Shown piece after piece: positions 17,099-25,419 of a DNA stretch of 64,000 nt. The stretch spans positions 434,345 to 498,344 of the forward strand of contig NZ_BMJJ01000002.1 of the NCBI RefSeq assembly GCF_014643375.1, given 5' to 3'. The position numbers and the translations under genes were made by a program. The notes beneath the pieces were generated by a model. It saw only the letters and a list, made by a program, of their open reading frames with translations. It was not told the origin of the DNA and searched no databases. This DNA is from Aureimonas glaciei (GTDB taxonomy: Bacteria > Pseudomonadota > Alphaproteobacteria > Rhizobiales > Rhizobiaceae). Numbering within the stretch: position 1 is the first letter of the stretch; every line of letters starts with the position of its first letter.

Positions 17099-18213
17099 TG
17101 CAGCCGCAGGCAGCCCATCCTCGGCGCATCCTGATGACCGTCGATGCGGTGGGAGGGGTGTGGCGCTACGCGATGGATCTCGCTGCTGGTCTGCAGCCTT
17201 TGGGATTCGAGACGGTGTTCTATTGCCTGGGACCGAAGCCGAGCGAAGCTCAGCTGGCTGAAGCGCGAGAAATCGGCGAACTCATCCTCGGCGACGAGCC
17301 TCTGGATTGGATGGTGGAAGACGAGTCGGCGCTGAAAGGGGTTCAGCACGCAGTGGCGGACGTGGCTCTTCGAAAGGGCGTCGACCTCGTCCACCTCAAT
17401 CTTCCCTCGCAGGCTGCCGGGCTCGATTTGCCGATGCCGATCGTGGTGGTCGCCCATTCTTGCGTCTGTACCTGGTTCCACGTTGTCCGAGGAACACCGG
17501 TTCCCGACGCCTGGCAATGGCAGTGGAAGTTGAACCGCCAGGGCTTCGATCGGGCCGATGCCGTCCAGATGCCGAGCCGCAGCCATGCGGAACTGTCGAG
17601 GCAGGTGTACGGGCCGATCGACAGGCTTGGCGTCATTCACAATGCGACGCAGGTGCCCGCGAGGGCGGTGGAGAAGGTCGACCGGGTGTTCGCCGCCGGG
17701 CGTTGGTGGGACGAGGGAAAAAACGGCGCCGTCCTTGACCAGGCGGCCCTCGGCTCCGGCTGGCCGCTCCTGATGGCCGGCGCCGATCGCGGGCCCGGCG
17801 GGCAGCATCTGCCGCTCGCCAACGCCGACCACCGGGGGGCGCTGTCCCATTCCGAGACCATGCGCCTGATGCGCGAAGCGGCCATCGTCGTGTCGCCCTC
17901 GCTCTACGAGCCTTTCGGTCTCGTAGCGCTGGAGGCGGCGCGCGGGGCAAGCGCCCTCGTGCTGGCCGACATTCCCACCTATCGCGAGCTCTGGGACGAA
18001 GCCGCCCTCTTTGCCGATCCCAGTGATCCCGACGCCTTCGCCAGCGCGATCAAGCTGCTGACGCAGGACCCCGTTCTCCGACGGACGCTGGGTGAAAAGG
18101 CACAAGAACGCTCGTTGGACTTCACCGTGGCCGCACAGGCAGGGGCCGTCAGCCGTCTCTACCAGTCACTCCTCGCGTCAGTGCCGGCCATGGAGGCAAG
18201 GGAATCCGCATGA
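17098..18213 (+). CDS. GT4-family glycosyltransferase
   Basis: A 371-residue GT-B-fold transferase. The N-terminus 'TVDAVGGVWRYAMDLAAGL' is the glycine-rich acceptor-side loop, and 'SLYEPFGLVALEAARG' carries the EPFG..LEA nucleotide-sugar motif near the C-terminus. No membrane segment is visible. Its ATG overlaps the preceding stop (TGATG) and its stop overlaps the next start (ATGA). It probably adds one sugar in the pathway encoded by this operon. Confidence 0.88.
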   Translation: MQPQAAHPRRILMTVDAVGGVWRYAMDLAAGLQPLGFETVFYCLGPKPSEAQLAEAREIGELILGDEPLDWMVEDESALKGVQHAVADVALRKGVDLVHLNLPSQAAGLDLPMPIVVVAHSCVCTWFHVVRGTPVPDAWQWQWKLNRQGFDRADAVQMPSRSHAELSRQVYGPIDRLGVIHNATQVPARAVEKVDRVFAAGRWWDEGKNGAVLDQAALGSGWPLLMAGADRGPGGQHLPLANADHRGALSHSETMRLMREAAIVVSPSLYEPFGLVALEAARGASALVLADIPTYRELWDEAALFADPSDPDAFASAIKLLTQDPVLRRTLGEKAQERSLDFTVAAQAGAVSRLYQSLLASVPAMEARESA

Positions 18214-19340
18214 AATTCTTGTTCTACACCCACTCGTTGATCTCCGACTGGAACCACGGCAATGCGCATTTTCTGCGTGGGGTCATTCGGGATCTGGTTC
18301 GGCGGGGTCACGACGTGCTGGCGTTGGAGCCGGAAGACAGCTGGAGCCGTGCCAACCTGATCGAGGATCAAGGCGCGGAAGCATTGGCGGACTTCCATGC
18401 AACGTTCCCGCAGCTGATGTCGCGCATCTACGGCGCCGACTTCGATCACGAGGCCGCGGTGGCGGAGGCCGACGTCGTCGTGGTCCACGAGTGGACGGAC
18501 CCGGCGCTCGTCGAGCGGATCGGAAAGGCGCGGGCGAACGGGGGCGCGTTCTCGCTTTTCTTCCATGACACGCACCATCGCGCCATTTCGTCGGAGGGGG
18601 ACATCGCCGCGCTGCGGCTGGAAGACTACGACGGCATTCTCGCCTTCGGCGAAACCTTGCGGCAGCGCTACCTCAAGGCCGGATGGGGAAAGACGGTCTA
18701 CACGTGGCACGAGGCGGCGGACGACGCTCTCTTCCGGCCGCTTCCGGACATCGAGAAGAGCGGCGACCTGATCTGGATCGGCAACTGGGGTGACGACGAG
18801 CGGTCGGCCGAAATCCTGGAATTCCTCGTGCGCCCCTCCCAGGCGCTGCAACTGAAGACCACGGTGCGCGGGGTGCGCTATCCCCAGCACGCCTTGGCTG
18901 CGCTCGCCGAGGCCGGCATCGAGTATCGCGGCTGGATCGCCAATGCGCGGGCGCCGATGGCCTTCGCGCAGCATCGGGTGACCGTCCATATTCCCCGCCG
19001 CCCTTATGTCGAGAACCTGCCGGGCATTCCGACCATCCGCGTCTTCGAGGCGCTGAGCTGCGGCATCCCGCTCATCTCCGCTCCCTGGGAGGATGCCGAG
19101 AACCTGTTCCGACCGGGCAAGGATTATCTGGTTGCCCGCAATGGCGCGGAAATGACCCGGCTGATGAAGGACGTGCTCGCTGATCCCCAGCTGTCGGCCG
19201 ACCTGGTTGCCGCCGGGCTCGAGACCATCCGCGCCCGGCACACCTGCCGGCACCGCGTCGACGAGCTTCTGACCATCCTGACGGAATGCGGCAGCGCGCG
19301 GGTGCTCGAACTGTCCACCACTGCGGAGGCTGCGCAATGA
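18210..19340 (+). CDS. CgeB-like glycosyltransferase (first of three tandem paralogues)
   Basis: A 376-residue protein opening with 'KFLFYTHSLISDWNHGNAHF'. The C-terminal GT-B half contains 'IRVFEALSCGIPLIS' and 'APWEDAENLF', the pattern of the Glyco_trans_1_2/CgeB group. It shares overall architecture with the next two genes (19337, 20425). Together they look like three sequential or alternative transferases that arose by duplication. ATGA overlaps on both sides make it part of a translationally coupled operon. Acceptor and donor are unknown. Confidence 0.83.
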   Translation: MKFLFYTHSLISDWNHGNAHFLRGVIRDLVRRGHDVLALEPEDSWSRANLIEDQGAEALADFHATFPQLMSRIYGADFDHEAAVAEADVVVVHEWTDPALVERIGKARANGGAFSLFFHDTHHRAISSEGDIAALRLEDYDGILAFGETLRQRYLKAGWGKTVYTWHEAADDALFRPLPDIEKSGDLIWIGNWGDDERSAEILEFLVRPSQALQLKTTVRGVRYPQHALAALAEAGIEYRGWIANARAPMAFAQHRVTVHIPRRPYVENLPGIPTIRVFEALSCGIPLISAPWEDAENLFRPGKDYLVARNGAEMTRLMKDVLADPQLSADLVAAGLETIRARHTCRHRVDELLTILTECGSARVLELSTTAEAAQ

Positions 19341-20428
19341 AGATCGCCTTCTACGGCTCCAGCCTCCTCTCGGCTTACTGGAATGGTGCGGCGACCTACT
19401 ATCGGGGCCTGCTCCGCGCCTTGGCCGCGAAGGGCTACGACATCACCTTCTACGAGCCCGACGTCTACGACCGCCAGGCGAACCGCGACATCGACCCGCC
19501 GGACTGGTGCAAGGTCGTGGTCTACGAGGGAACCGTCGACGCCCTCAAAGCCGTGACGGCCGAGGCGGCGACGGCCGACGTCGTGGTGAAGACCAGCGGC
19601 GTCGGCTTCGAGGATGCCCTGCTCTTGCAGGAAGTGCTCCGTCACGCCCGGTCGGACGCCCTGAAAATCTTCTGGGATGTCGATGCCCCGGCGACGCTCG
19701 CCGAAATGCGCGCGGATGCGGGGCATCCCTTGCGCGCGGCGCTGGCGCGGCTGGACCTGGTGCTCACCTATGGCGGCGGCGATCCGGTGGTGAATGCCTA
19801 TCGCGGGATGGGCGCCCGGGACTGCATCCCGATCTACAATGGTCTCGATCCGCAGACGCACCATCCCGTCGCGAAAGATAATCGCTTCACCGCTGAACTG
19901 GGTTTCCTCGGCAACCGGCTTCCGGACCGCGAGGCGCGCGTCGAGCAGTTCTTCCTAGAGCCGGCTGCCCGGCTGCCGCAGCAGACGTTTCTGCTGGGGG
20001 GCTCCGGATGGCACGACAAACCCATGTCGCCCAACGTGACCTATCTCGGCCACGTCCCGACCCGTGACCACAATGCCTTCAACGTCACGCCGAAGGCCGT
20101 GCTCAACATTTCCCGTGTCAGCATGGCGGAAAACGGCCTGTCTCCCGCCACCCGCGTGTTCGAGGCGGCCGGCGCCGGCGCCTGTCTCATCACCGACTAC
20201 TGGGAGGGCATCGAGCTCTTCCTGGAGCCGGGGGAGGAGGTGCTCGTCGCCCGCGACGGCCGCGACGTGGTGGAGGCCCTGGCAAGCTTGAGCGCGGAAC
20301 GGGCTGCCGCCATCGGTCGAAAAGCGCTGGCGCGCGTGCTGGCCGAACACACCTACGACACCCGTGCCGAGACGGTCGACGCCATCTTCAGCCGTCATGC
20401 GGCAAGCCGCCGGGAGCTGGCGGAATGA
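19337..20428 (+). CDS. CgeB-like glycosyltransferase (second paralogue)
   Basis: 363 residues from the ATG at 19337, which overlaps the previous stop (ATGA); the longer open frame upstream is not needed. The opening 'IAFYGSSLLSAYWNGAATYY' parallels its neighbours. The C-terminal segment 'TRVFEAAGAGACLITDYW' followed by 'EVLVARDGRDVVEAL' is the conserved nucleotide-sugar region of CgeB-type GT-B enzymes. Soluble, with no signal peptide. Role in the cluster inferred from context only. Confidence 0.83.
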   Translation: MKIAFYGSSLLSAYWNGAATYYRGLLRALAAKGYDITFYEPDVYDRQANRDIDPPDWCKVVVYEGTVDALKAVTAEAATADVVVKTSGVGFEDALLLQEVLRHARSDALKIFWDVDAPATLAEMRADAGHPLRAALARLDLVLTYGGGDPVVNAYRGMGARDCIPIYNGLDPQTHHPVAKDNRFTAELGFLGNRLPDREARVEQFFLEPAARLPQQTFLLGGSGWHDKPMSPNVTYLGHVPTRDHNAFNVTPKAVLNISRVSMAENGLSPATRVFEAAGAGACLITDYWEGIELFLEPGEEVLVARDGRDVVEALASLSAERAAAIGRKALARVLAEHTYDTRAETVDAIFSRHAASRRELAE

Positions 20429-21534
20429 CCAGCCCCCTCGACATCGTCATCGTCGGTCTCACCCTTTCCTCGTCGTGGGGCAATGGTCACGCCACGACGT
20501 ACCGGGCCCTGATCCGCGGGCTCGAGGCGAACGGACACCGCGTTCTGTTCCTGGAGCGGGACGTTCCCTGGTACGCCGCCAACCGCGATCTTCCCGATCC
20601 CGACTTCTGCCGGCTGGTCTACTATTCCGACGTCGACGGCATGATCGGCTCTCACGCGGAGCGGCTTCAGGCTGCCGATGCCGTCATCGTCGGATCCTAT
20701 GTGCCGGAGGGAGTCCAGGTCATCGACAGGCTGATGGACCTCGGCGTGCGGCGCCTCTGCTTCTACGACATCGATACGCCCGTCACGCTGGCAAAGCTTG
20801 CCCGCGGCGACGAGGAATACATCGCCCGGCGCCAGATGCCGTTGCTCGACGCCTATTTCTCTTTTTCCGGCGGCGAGGTCCTCGACCGGCTCCAGCGGGA
20901 ATTCGGCGTACGCACTGCGCGGGCGCTCTACTGCTCCGTCGACGCCAGCCGTTACGAGCATACGGGCGAGCCCTTCGTCTGGGATCTCGGCTATCTCGGC
21001 ACCTACAGCCCCGACCGTCAGCCGACGCTGGAGCGGCTGCTGATCGAGCCGGCGCGGCGCCTTCCGCACCGGCGTTTCGTCGTCGCCGGGCCGCAATACC
21101 CCGCCGACATCACCTGGCCGGACAATGTCGCGCGGATCGAGCATCTGCCACCCTCCGAGCACGCGAGCTTCTACAGCCGCCAGCGCTTCACATTGAACGT
21201 CACCCGGGCCGACATGATCGCCGCCGGCTGGTCGCCGAGCGTGCGGCTGTTCGAGGCGGCCGCCTGCCGAACGCCCATCATCAGCGACGCGTGGCGCGGC
21301 CTCGACGAATTGCTGCCGGAGGGCAGGGCGCTCGTCATCGCCCGGGATACCGATGACGTGGTCGAAGCCCTGACGGCCATCGATGAACCCGCCCGGCTGG
21401 CGCTCGCGGACAGCGCCAGGGCGATCGTCCTTCACGAGCATACGGGTCTCGCCCGGGCCCGCGGGTTTGCGGCCGCCCTGGCGGACTTGCCGGAGACGCT
21501 CGACCAGCCGGGGCAGCCACGGATTTCAGCCTGA
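20425..21534 (+). CDS. CgeB-like glycosyltransferase (third paralogue)
   Basis: A 369-residue GT-B-type protein with 'GLTLSSSWGNGHATTYRALI' at the N-terminus and 'VRLFEAAACRTPIISDAW' plus 'LVIARDTDDVVEAL' at the C-terminus, matching the two preceding genes motif by motif. It starts in an ATGA overlap. The conserved central 'FSFSGGEVLDRLQREFGV' aligns with 'DLVLTYGGGDPVVNAYRGM' of the second paralogue, indicating a shared linker. A third sugar-transfer step or specificity variant is likely. Confidence 0.83.
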   Translation: MTSPLDIVIVGLTLSSSWGNGHATTYRALIRGLEANGHRVLFLERDVPWYAANRDLPDPDFCRLVYYSDVDGMIGSHAERLQAADAVIVGSYVPEGVQVIDRLMDLGVRRLCFYDIDTPVTLAKLARGDEEYIARRQMPLLDAYFSFSGGEVLDRLQREFGVRTARALYCSVDASRYEHTGEPFVWDLGYLGTYSPDRQPTLERLLIEPARRLPHRRFVVAGPQYPADITWPDNVARIEHLPPSEHASFYSRQRFTLNVTRADMIAAGWSPSVRLFEAAACRTPIISDAWRGLDELLPEGRALVIARDTDDVVEALTAIDEPARLALADSARAIVLHEHTGLARARGFAAALADLPETLDQPGQPRISA

Positions 21535-21546
21535 GGAGTAGACAGG

Positions 21547-22584
21547 ATGTTGCAGAGAGCTCGAAACGGGAACGGCAAGACTGTTCTTCTGGCCGGAGGG
21601 GCCGGCTTCGTGGGGTCGCATCTTTGCGATGCCTTGCTCGCGCGAGGTGATCGCGTCATCTGCGTCGACAGTTACCTCACGGGCTCCGAAGCCAACGTCC
21701 AGCCGTTGATGAACCATCCGAGCTTCCGACTGATCGAGAAGGACATCTGCCAACTGGAGCAGATCGACGAGCCGCTGGACCAGATCTACAACCTCGCCTG
21801 CGCCGCCTCGCCGCCGCAGTATCAGGCCGATCCGGTGCACACGATGATGACCTGCGTGGCAGGGACATGCAATCTGCTGACGCTGGCCGAGCAGCACGGG
21901 GCTTCGTTTCTCCAGGCCTCGACCAGCGAGGTCTACGGCGATCCCGCCCAGCATCCGCAGCGCGAGGACTACCGCGGCAATGTCAGCTGCACCGGGCCGC
22001 GTGCCTGCTACGACGAGGGCAAGCGCGCCGCCGAGGCGCTGTGCTTCGACATGCTGCGAGCCGGACGGGCCGACGTACGCGTGGCCCGGATCTTCAACAC
22101 CTACGGCCCGCGCATGCAGCCCGACGACGGACGCATCATCTCCAACCTTCTGGTCCAGGCGCTGTCAAACGAGCCGCTGACGATCTACGGCACGGGCGAG
22201 CAGACGCGATCCTTCTGCTTCGTCAGCGACCTCGTCGCCGGCCTCATCGCGCTGATGAACGTCGACCCGAATCCAGGCGGGCCGGTCAACCTCGGCAATC
22301 CCGGTGAGTTCACGATCAACGAACTGGCGACGATGGTTCTGGACATGGTGCCGACGCAGTCGCAGCTCGTTCATCGGCCCTTGCCGCAGGACGATCCGAC
22401 TCGCCGTCGCCCGGATATCTCTCAGGCCCGAAACCTGTTGGGATGGCAGCCGAAGGTTCCCCTGTCGGAGGGTCTTCGCGTCACCGCCGACTGGTTTGCC
22501 GGCAGCCTCGGCAACCCGCCGGAAGAGGCGCGCGCCCCGGCATGGCTGCCGGCGTCCAAACTCGAGACATGCGTCGGGAGCTGA
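21547..22584 (+). CDS. UDP-glucuronate decarboxylase (UXS)-like NAD-epimerase
   Basis: A 345-residue extended SDR with GGAGFVG (17-23), 'LACAASPPQYQADPVHT' and CYDEGKR (Tyr155, Lys159). The YDEGK active site and the 'ASPPxYQxDPxxT' strand are hallmarks of UDP-xylose synthase-type enzymes, which oxidatively decarboxylate UDP-glucuronate. It is 12 bases downstream of the third CgeB-like gene. It would supply a UDP-pentose donor to the adjacent transferases. Substrate assignment is by motif only. Confidence 0.85.
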   Translation: MLQRARNGNGKTVLLAGGAGFVGSHLCDALLARGDRVICVDSYLTGSEANVQPLMNHPSFRLIEKDICQLEQIDEPLDQIYNLACAASPPQYQADPVHTMMTCVAGTCNLLTLAEQHGASFLQASTSEVYGDPAQHPQREDYRGNVSCTGPRACYDEGKRAAEALCFDMLRAGRADVRVARIFNTYGPRMQPDDGRIISNLLVQALSNEPLTIYGTGEQTRSFCFVSDLVAGLIALMNVDPNPGGPVNLGNPGEFTINELATMVLDMVPTQSQLVHRPLPQDDPTRRRPDISQARNLLGWQPKVPLSEGLRVTADWFAGSLGNPPEEARAPAWLPASKLETCVGS

Positions 22585-22586
22585 GG

Positions 22587-23339
22587 ATGGGCGTACATCT
22601 GACGAGCGAAGAACTGAGGCAAGAGATCGCCAACCTCGGCCCCTGGTTCCACAATCTCGACATCCACGGCGTTCGCACCGCTCCCGACCATTTTCTCGGG
22701 GACTATCCCCGTTTCAAATGGGAGGGCTTCAAGCAGATCATTCCGGACGATCTCGAAGGGCGCAGCGTTTTGGATGTCGGCTGCAATGCCGGCTTCTACA
22801 GCCTGGAGATGAAGCGTCGGAACGCCGGACGCGTCGTCGGGATCGATTCCGATCCTCACTATCTGCGCCAGGCACGATTTGCGGCAGAGCAGTCCGGCCT
22901 CGACATCGAATTTCGACAGATGTCGGTCTACGAGGTCGCGAAGCTTCAGGAGAAGTTTGATCTCGTGATCTTCATGGGCGTGCTCTACCATCTCAGGCAC
23001 CCCCTCCTGGCGCTCGATCTCCTCCACGAACACGTGGTCAAGGATCAGATGCTGTTTCAGTGCTTGCAGCGCGGAGACGAACGCGTCCCCGAGCTCGAAG
23101 AGAACTACGACTTCGGCGAATGGTCGATTTTCGACCGCCCCGATTTTCCGAAGCTCTTTTTCGTCGAAGAGCGGTATGCGTCCGATCCGACCAACTGGTT
23201 CATTCCCAACCAGTCGGCGGTGCAGGCGATGCTGCGAAGTGCGGGCTTTTCCATCGAGGCAAGTCCGGAGCGCGAGGTCTATCTTTGTCGTCGCGGCCAG
23301 CGGCATTACGCCGTCGAGACGATACCGACGCTGGTGTGA
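22587..23339 (+). CDS. SAM-dependent methyltransferase, Rta_06860-like
   Basis: 250 residues from the ATG at 22587, which follows the previous stop by 2 bases. Motif I is 'VLDVGCNAGFYS' (61-72), followed by the acidic VGIDSD. The N-terminal 'GPWFHNLDIHGVRTAP' and the later 'VLYHLRHPLLALD' and 'WFIPNQSAVQAMLRSAGF' resemble methyltransferases found beside glycosyltransferase clusters; from memory one such family is named after Ramlibacter Rta_06860. It is the last gene of the cluster and likely caps or decorates the glycan. Confidence 0.82.
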   Translation: MGVHLTSEELRQEIANLGPWFHNLDIHGVRTAPDHFLGDYPRFKWEGFKQIIPDDLEGRSVLDVGCNAGFYSLEMKRRNAGRVVGIDSDPHYLRQARFAAEQSGLDIEFRQMSVYEVAKLQEKFDLVIFMGVLYHLRHPLLALDLLHEHVVKDQMLFQCLQRGDERVPELEENYDFGEWSIFDRPDFPKLFFVEERYASDPTNWFIPNQSAVQAMLRSAGFSIEASPEREVYLCRRGQRHYAVETIPTLV

Positions 23340-23415
23340 GCTCTGCTCGACTGAGCTGCGCTGTGATGTCCCTTGAATAAGTGCCGTTCCCCGCGGGGGT
23401 AACCCAGTAAAATCC

Positions 23416-23655
23416 ATGCGCAGAAATCTCGTCGCCCTCGGCGTCGGACTGATCGCCTTGACCGCGGGAGCGGTCACGTTTCGAACGGCACAGGCGAGGC
23501 GGCAGGTCGAGCCGACCGGCCGCTTCCTCACGGTCGACGGCGTTCGGCTTCATAATGCTGCGTTCGGCTCGGGCGAGCCGATCGTTCTGTTGCAGGGAAA
23601 CGGCAGCCTGATCCAGGAATTTCTCAGCAGCGGCCTCGTCCACTACGCGATGTGA
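23416..23655 (+). pseudogene. N-terminal fragment of an alpha/beta hydrolase
   Basis: 79 codons. After a hydrophobic signal or anchor (residues about 5-22), the sequence 'FLTVDGVRLHNAAFGSGEPI' and 'VLLQGNGSLIQEF' matches the first strands of alpha/beta hydrolases, including the oxyanion 'HGNG'-type segment with Gln in place of the usual His. The protein stops at 'SSGLVHYAM'; about 220 further residues, including the nucleophile elbow, acid and histidine, are absent and cannot be found downstream in any frame. It is a truncated remnant. Confidence 0.75.
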
Positions 23656-23721
23656 TCCGTGCCGTGGTGCAGGGGGTGAGCGATGCAGGTTCGAAACATC
23701 AGCTAACCACGCAGAAATCCT

Positions 23722-23746
23722 GGAACTCAGCTCATCCTAACCTGTT
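23722..23746 (+). promoter_or_regulatory. EcfG-like promoter candidate
   Basis: GGAAC, 16 bases, then TGTT, 40 bases before the small membrane-protein gene at 23786. The general-stress sigma factor EcfG of Alphaproteobacteria recognises GGAAC-N16/17-CGTT, so this is a one-mismatch match. Short motifs like this arise by chance; a second similar match at 25366 strengthens the case slightly. Confidence 0.3.
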
Positions 23747-23785
23747 CAATTGTTGAATTTTTTCGTCTTGTCAGTGGGATAGAGC

Positions 23786-23950
23786 ATGAGCCTCAGCAAG
23801 CGTGATAGAACAGTGGCCGTGTCCCTTATAGTCGGCGCTATCGTGGCGGCTTTACTGGTCTACGGTCTTTTTACCGATTGGTTCGGGATCTACGGCGTCG
23901 AGCAGAAGCCGGACGGAGAAGCCGTGGAAACTACATCTGGCGGCGGGTAA
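23786..23950 (+). CDS. Small single-pass membrane protein (54 aa)
   Basis: A short open frame starting at an ATG (AGAG 2 bases upstream of the start). Residues about 10-28 ('VAVSLIVGAIVAALLVYGL') form one membrane helix preceded by a basic SLSKRDR segment, then a short hydrophilic tail 'EQKPDGEAVETTSGGG'. It lies behind an EcfG-like promoter match in a region of small proteins. No family recognised. Confidence 0.5.
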   Translation: MSLSKRDRTVAVSLIVGAIVAALLVYGLFTDWFGIYGVEQKPDGEAVETTSGGG

Positions 23951-24238
23951 AATTTTCTGCGCGGATTCCGGCCTGGCCTGCACCAACTTACTAGGACGGG
24001 CAAGCGTCAAGTGGCGCGTCTGGCGAGACATGGTGGGGAGACGGAATGATTAAAGTGCCCGCTTCAAACCACGTGACATATGCCAGACCTCACCATCGTC
24101 GGCATATCGTATGCATCGCGGGTGGGACTCTTCGCCAAGACGGGCAACGGCAATAATCCATAGCTTCTATCGTCCTCGCTTCAGCCCCTGCCTAGGCGAC
24201 GCGACCTGATCCGGGCCCCGAACAGAAGAGCCACTCAA

Positions 24239-24787
24239 GTGCCGACCCCCACCGTACCCAAGCCCGGCTCCGAAGGATTGTCCGCCTCCCTCAAGCGCAA
24301 CATCGAGATCCTGAGGGACCGGCGCGACAAAGAAGCGGCTTCCGCCAGCCGCGAAGAAAAAGTCGCCAATGCCATCACCTCGTTCACCGGCAGCATGCGG
24401 TTCGTGTACCTGCACCTCGTCCTCTATGGCTCCTGGATCCTGATCAATCTCGGCCTTCTGCCGATTATTCAGCCCTTTGATCCGTCGTTCGTGGTTCTGG
24501 CGATGGTGGCGTCTGTCGAGGCGATCTTTCTGTCGACCTTCGTTCTGATCAGTCAGAACCGGACGGCGAAGGCGCAGGATAAGCGTGCGGATCTCGACCT
24601 TCAGATCAGCCTTCTTGCCGAGCACGAGCTCACCAAGCTGACGGAAATGGTTGCGGCCCTGCGCGACCATCTGGGCATCAGGACCGAGGTCGATGACGAG
24701 ATCGAGGAAACAATGAACGACGTGGCGCCTGAGGCCGTGCTGGACGCCCTCACTACGCAAGGAGAAAGTGCCTCGGGGAACTCCTAA
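24239..24787 (+). CDS. DUF1003 domain membrane protein
   Basis: A 182-residue protein from a GTG start. The central part 'ITSFTGSMRFVYLHLVLYG' begins two membrane helices (about residues 58-78 and 92-112) joined by 'LLPIIQPFDPSF', the characteristic DUF1003 hairpin, followed by a long basic/acidic coiled segment after 'LISQNRTAKAQDKRAD'. Function of the family is unknown; members are widespread in Alphaproteobacteria. It stands alone here, with no obvious operon partner. Confidence 0.85.
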   Translation: MPTPTVPKPGSEGLSASLKRNIEILRDRRDKEAASASREEKVANAITSFTGSMRFVYLHLVLYGSWILINLGLLPIIQPFDPSFVVLAMVASVEAIFLSTFVLISQNRTAKAQDKRADLDLQISLLAEHELTKLTEMVAALRDHLGIRTEVDDEIEETMNDVAPEAVLDALTTQGESASGNS

Positions 24788-24990
24788 TTCCTTATCCGCT
24801 TCTGGCGTTGCCCCTGATTTTACCCAGTCGTGAGTTCGTTTGCGGGTTGAGCGACGGGCGTCGGGGCCCTTGCCGAGGCGCGGTGTCGGCGCCCGTCGTA
24901 GATGGAAGGTGGCGGCGAAGGCGGACGGGGTGCTCCAGCCGAGTGCAGAATGGGACGGGTCGTGTTGCACTGCGATCGGGAGGTCACGGG

Positions 24991-25227
24991 TTGTCGATAT
25001 TCTACTTGCACATCCGAGATGGGGAATTGCTTCTCGCGGACGTCGAGGGACAGGAGTTCCCTGATGTCGAGGCCGCACATGCCGAAGCCGTCAGATCGGC
25101 GCGGGAAATGCTGGCCGAGAAGGTCAAGTTGGGCGAGATCGTCGATGGGCAGGAGATTGAAATTGTGGACGAGGCAGGTGACGTCGTGGGTCTGGTGCCG
25201 CTGAAGGAAACTTTTCGGGTGGCGTGA
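24991..25227 (+). CDS. DUF6894-type small protein (first copy)
   Basis: 78 residues from a TTG start preceded by GGGAGG with about 7 bases of spacing, the best Shine-Dalgarno for this frame. The sequence 'FYLHIRDGELLLADVEGQEF' then 'AHAEAVRSAREMLAEKV' is the pattern of the tiny DUF6894 proteins abundant in Methylobacterium- and Bosea-like genomes. A paralogue sits at 26400-26633. Function unknown; probably cytoplasmic. A longer upstream reading frame has no support. Confidence 0.72.
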   Translation: MSIFYLHIRDGELLLADVEGQEFPDVEAAHAEAVRSAREMLAEKVKLGEIVDGQEIEIVDEAGDVVGLVPLKETFRVA

Positions 25228-25365
25228 CGCGTTCAAGAAACCTTAGGCAGCCATCGCAAGATGCGTTGGCAGTTGGCGCGGCCTCGCAGGCTCGGCGATA
25301 CTGCCGCATCGGGCGCTTTGGCATCCGGGCTCCTCTCGCGGTCGACATCGTTGAGATCACGGGTC

Positions 25366-25391
25366 GGAACTTACGCCGGACGCTGAACCTT
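25366..25391 (+). promoter_or_regulatory. EcfG-like promoter candidate
   Basis: GGAAC, 17 bases, then CCTT, ending 29 bases before the ATG at 25420. One mismatch to the GGAAC-N16/17-CGTT general-stress promoter. If real, the two small genes at 25420-26024 belong to the general stress regulon. Confidence 0.3.
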
Positions 25392-25419
25392 AAGCTCTGG
25401 CGGATGTGAGGAGGCGGAA

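Noticed and set aside
25224-25409. 61-codon frame between the first DUF6894 gene and the hydrophilic protein
   Set aside because: Basic, low-complexity sequence; it overlaps the EcfG-like promoter match and has no family pattern.
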